This document shows positions 63,392 to 64,000 of a stretch of 64,000 bases of DNA, piece after piece. The notes under the pieces were generated by a model. The model saw only the letters and a program-made list of their open reading frames with translations, had not been told where the DNA came from and ran no database searches. Location of the stretch: the NCBI GenBank assembly GCA_020698575.1, contig CM036241.1:39105855-39169854 (forward strand), read 5' to 3'. A program made the position numbers and the translations under genes. The first letter of the stretch is position 1. The number at the start of each line of letters is the position of its first letter. The DNA comes from Bostrychus sinensis. Taxonomy: Eukaryota > Chordata > Actinopteri > Gobiiformes > Eleotridae.

Positions 63392-64000
63392 TAAAGGCTA
63401 CAGGAAGTAGTCAAAACTAGTAAAGCAGGTAAACAAACTCTTCTGTCTGAGAAAAACAAACTTTGAACAGTAAATAACTTAAGAAGACAGTATGAATTTT
63501 TACAATTTTTTGAATGTTTACTGCTTCTTGTTTTGTATTTTTCCATTCTTGAACGCTGTGTGCAGAGACAGTTTAGAGAGTATTTGTTGAATCCTTGAGG
63601 AGACAGTAAACAGCTGGTGTTTGTCCACACTTTCTACGCTTCCAGAAGAAGGAAGCATCTCTGGCTTGAACAAGGTCACAGAGACATATCGGACTGAGTT
63701 TATTTTTGTCAGTAAACTATGTTGTGAGAGATATGTGGTGTTGATATGTTTATGTTTTTCCGGAGGACATTTTCTAAAACACATTTTTAATTGAGTACAT
63801 TTGAGGAAAACTGTATTCATTCCTCTCCAGTGTAAGCCCTTTGTTCAGTTTGACTGCAGTTTTGGTGTTACCAGATTCACTCTTCTCTCAGAATCTGTAT
63901 CGTTTTGTCTGCTGTTAGCTTAGCGCTGTTAGCTTACACAGGCTGAGTAAACATGATGCACCGACGACTCACGGCTGCTTTGTTGACGCCAACAAACACC
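63392..64000. other. Non-coding stretch, no gene recognised
   Basis: Minus-strand open frames at 63325-63820 overlap in two frames and show no domain; the first partly covers the Penelope-like remnant. TGTTAGCTTAGCGCTGTTAG near 63914 is a short imperfect repeat. No element ends are visible before the window edge. Confidence 0.4.

Overview
The window looks like teleost fish nuclear DNA. The evidence is the repeat content: Tc1-like DD34E transposases of the usual fish type, a Rex3/RTE-like LINE with a GATG-type tail, an L2-type LINE, an R4/Dong (Rex6-like) LINE end, a Penelope-like GIY-YIG tail, many short hAT-type elements with 8-bp target duplications, and abundant microsatellites. I found no host protein-coding exon, rRNA, tRNA or CRISPR array that I can support. 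Nearly all open frames are either transposon remnants or chance reading of tandem repeats. The sequence reads as an intergenic region or a very large intron. Several AT-rich, homeobox-site-like unique blocks (about 7.06-7.53, 17.04-17.12, 27.0-27.1, 28.95-29.16, 48.38-48.54 and 52.09-52.52 kb) could be conserved non-coding elements.

Layout. 0-7 kb: a broken Tc1 element, a tandem duplication and two hAT miniature elements (3.9 and 6.0 kb). 7-10 kb: possible conserved block and an 11-bp tandem array. 10.09-13.59 kb: a three-level nest, with a TAGGGTGACC-ended element holding a full-length but dead Tc1 transposon, which holds a Rex3-like LINE. 13.8-21 kb: four more hAT-type elements, one (16.35-16.89 kb) filled with the 11-bp array, a scrambled mariner/Tc1 relic, and a hAT insertion whose empty site is preserved in a paralogous repeat at 39.38 kb. 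22.2-24.2 kb: 11-bp array split by an L2 LINE, itself split by a PIF/Harbinger-like element. 25-30 kb: 11-bp arrays that switch strand, a TA-flanked MITE and a piggyBac-like MITE. 31-47 kb: scattered hAT, Harbinger-like, SINE-like and unclassified repeats, and a 170-bp tandem repeat in which each copy carries a different microsatellite. 48.8-52 kb: the two largest 11-bp arrays (about 1.4 and 0.7 kb). 52.95-54.26 kb: a 1.3-kb fold-back element. 57.9-58.6 kb: a second hAT-ended element filled with the 11-bp array. 59-64 kb: piggyBac-like copy, microsatellites, R4/Dong LINE end, Penelope-like remnant with a hairpin.

The most distinctive signal is an 11-base minisatellite, consensus CTAAACYAGGW (or its complement), at about ten loci totalling several kilobases. 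At two or three loci it lies between hAT-type terminal repeats, one with a perfect 8-bp target duplication. This suggests that a non-autonomous hAT element carries the minisatellite and seeded the other arrays. No genes here cooperate in a pathway; the coding remnants are independent selfish elements, all apparently dead.
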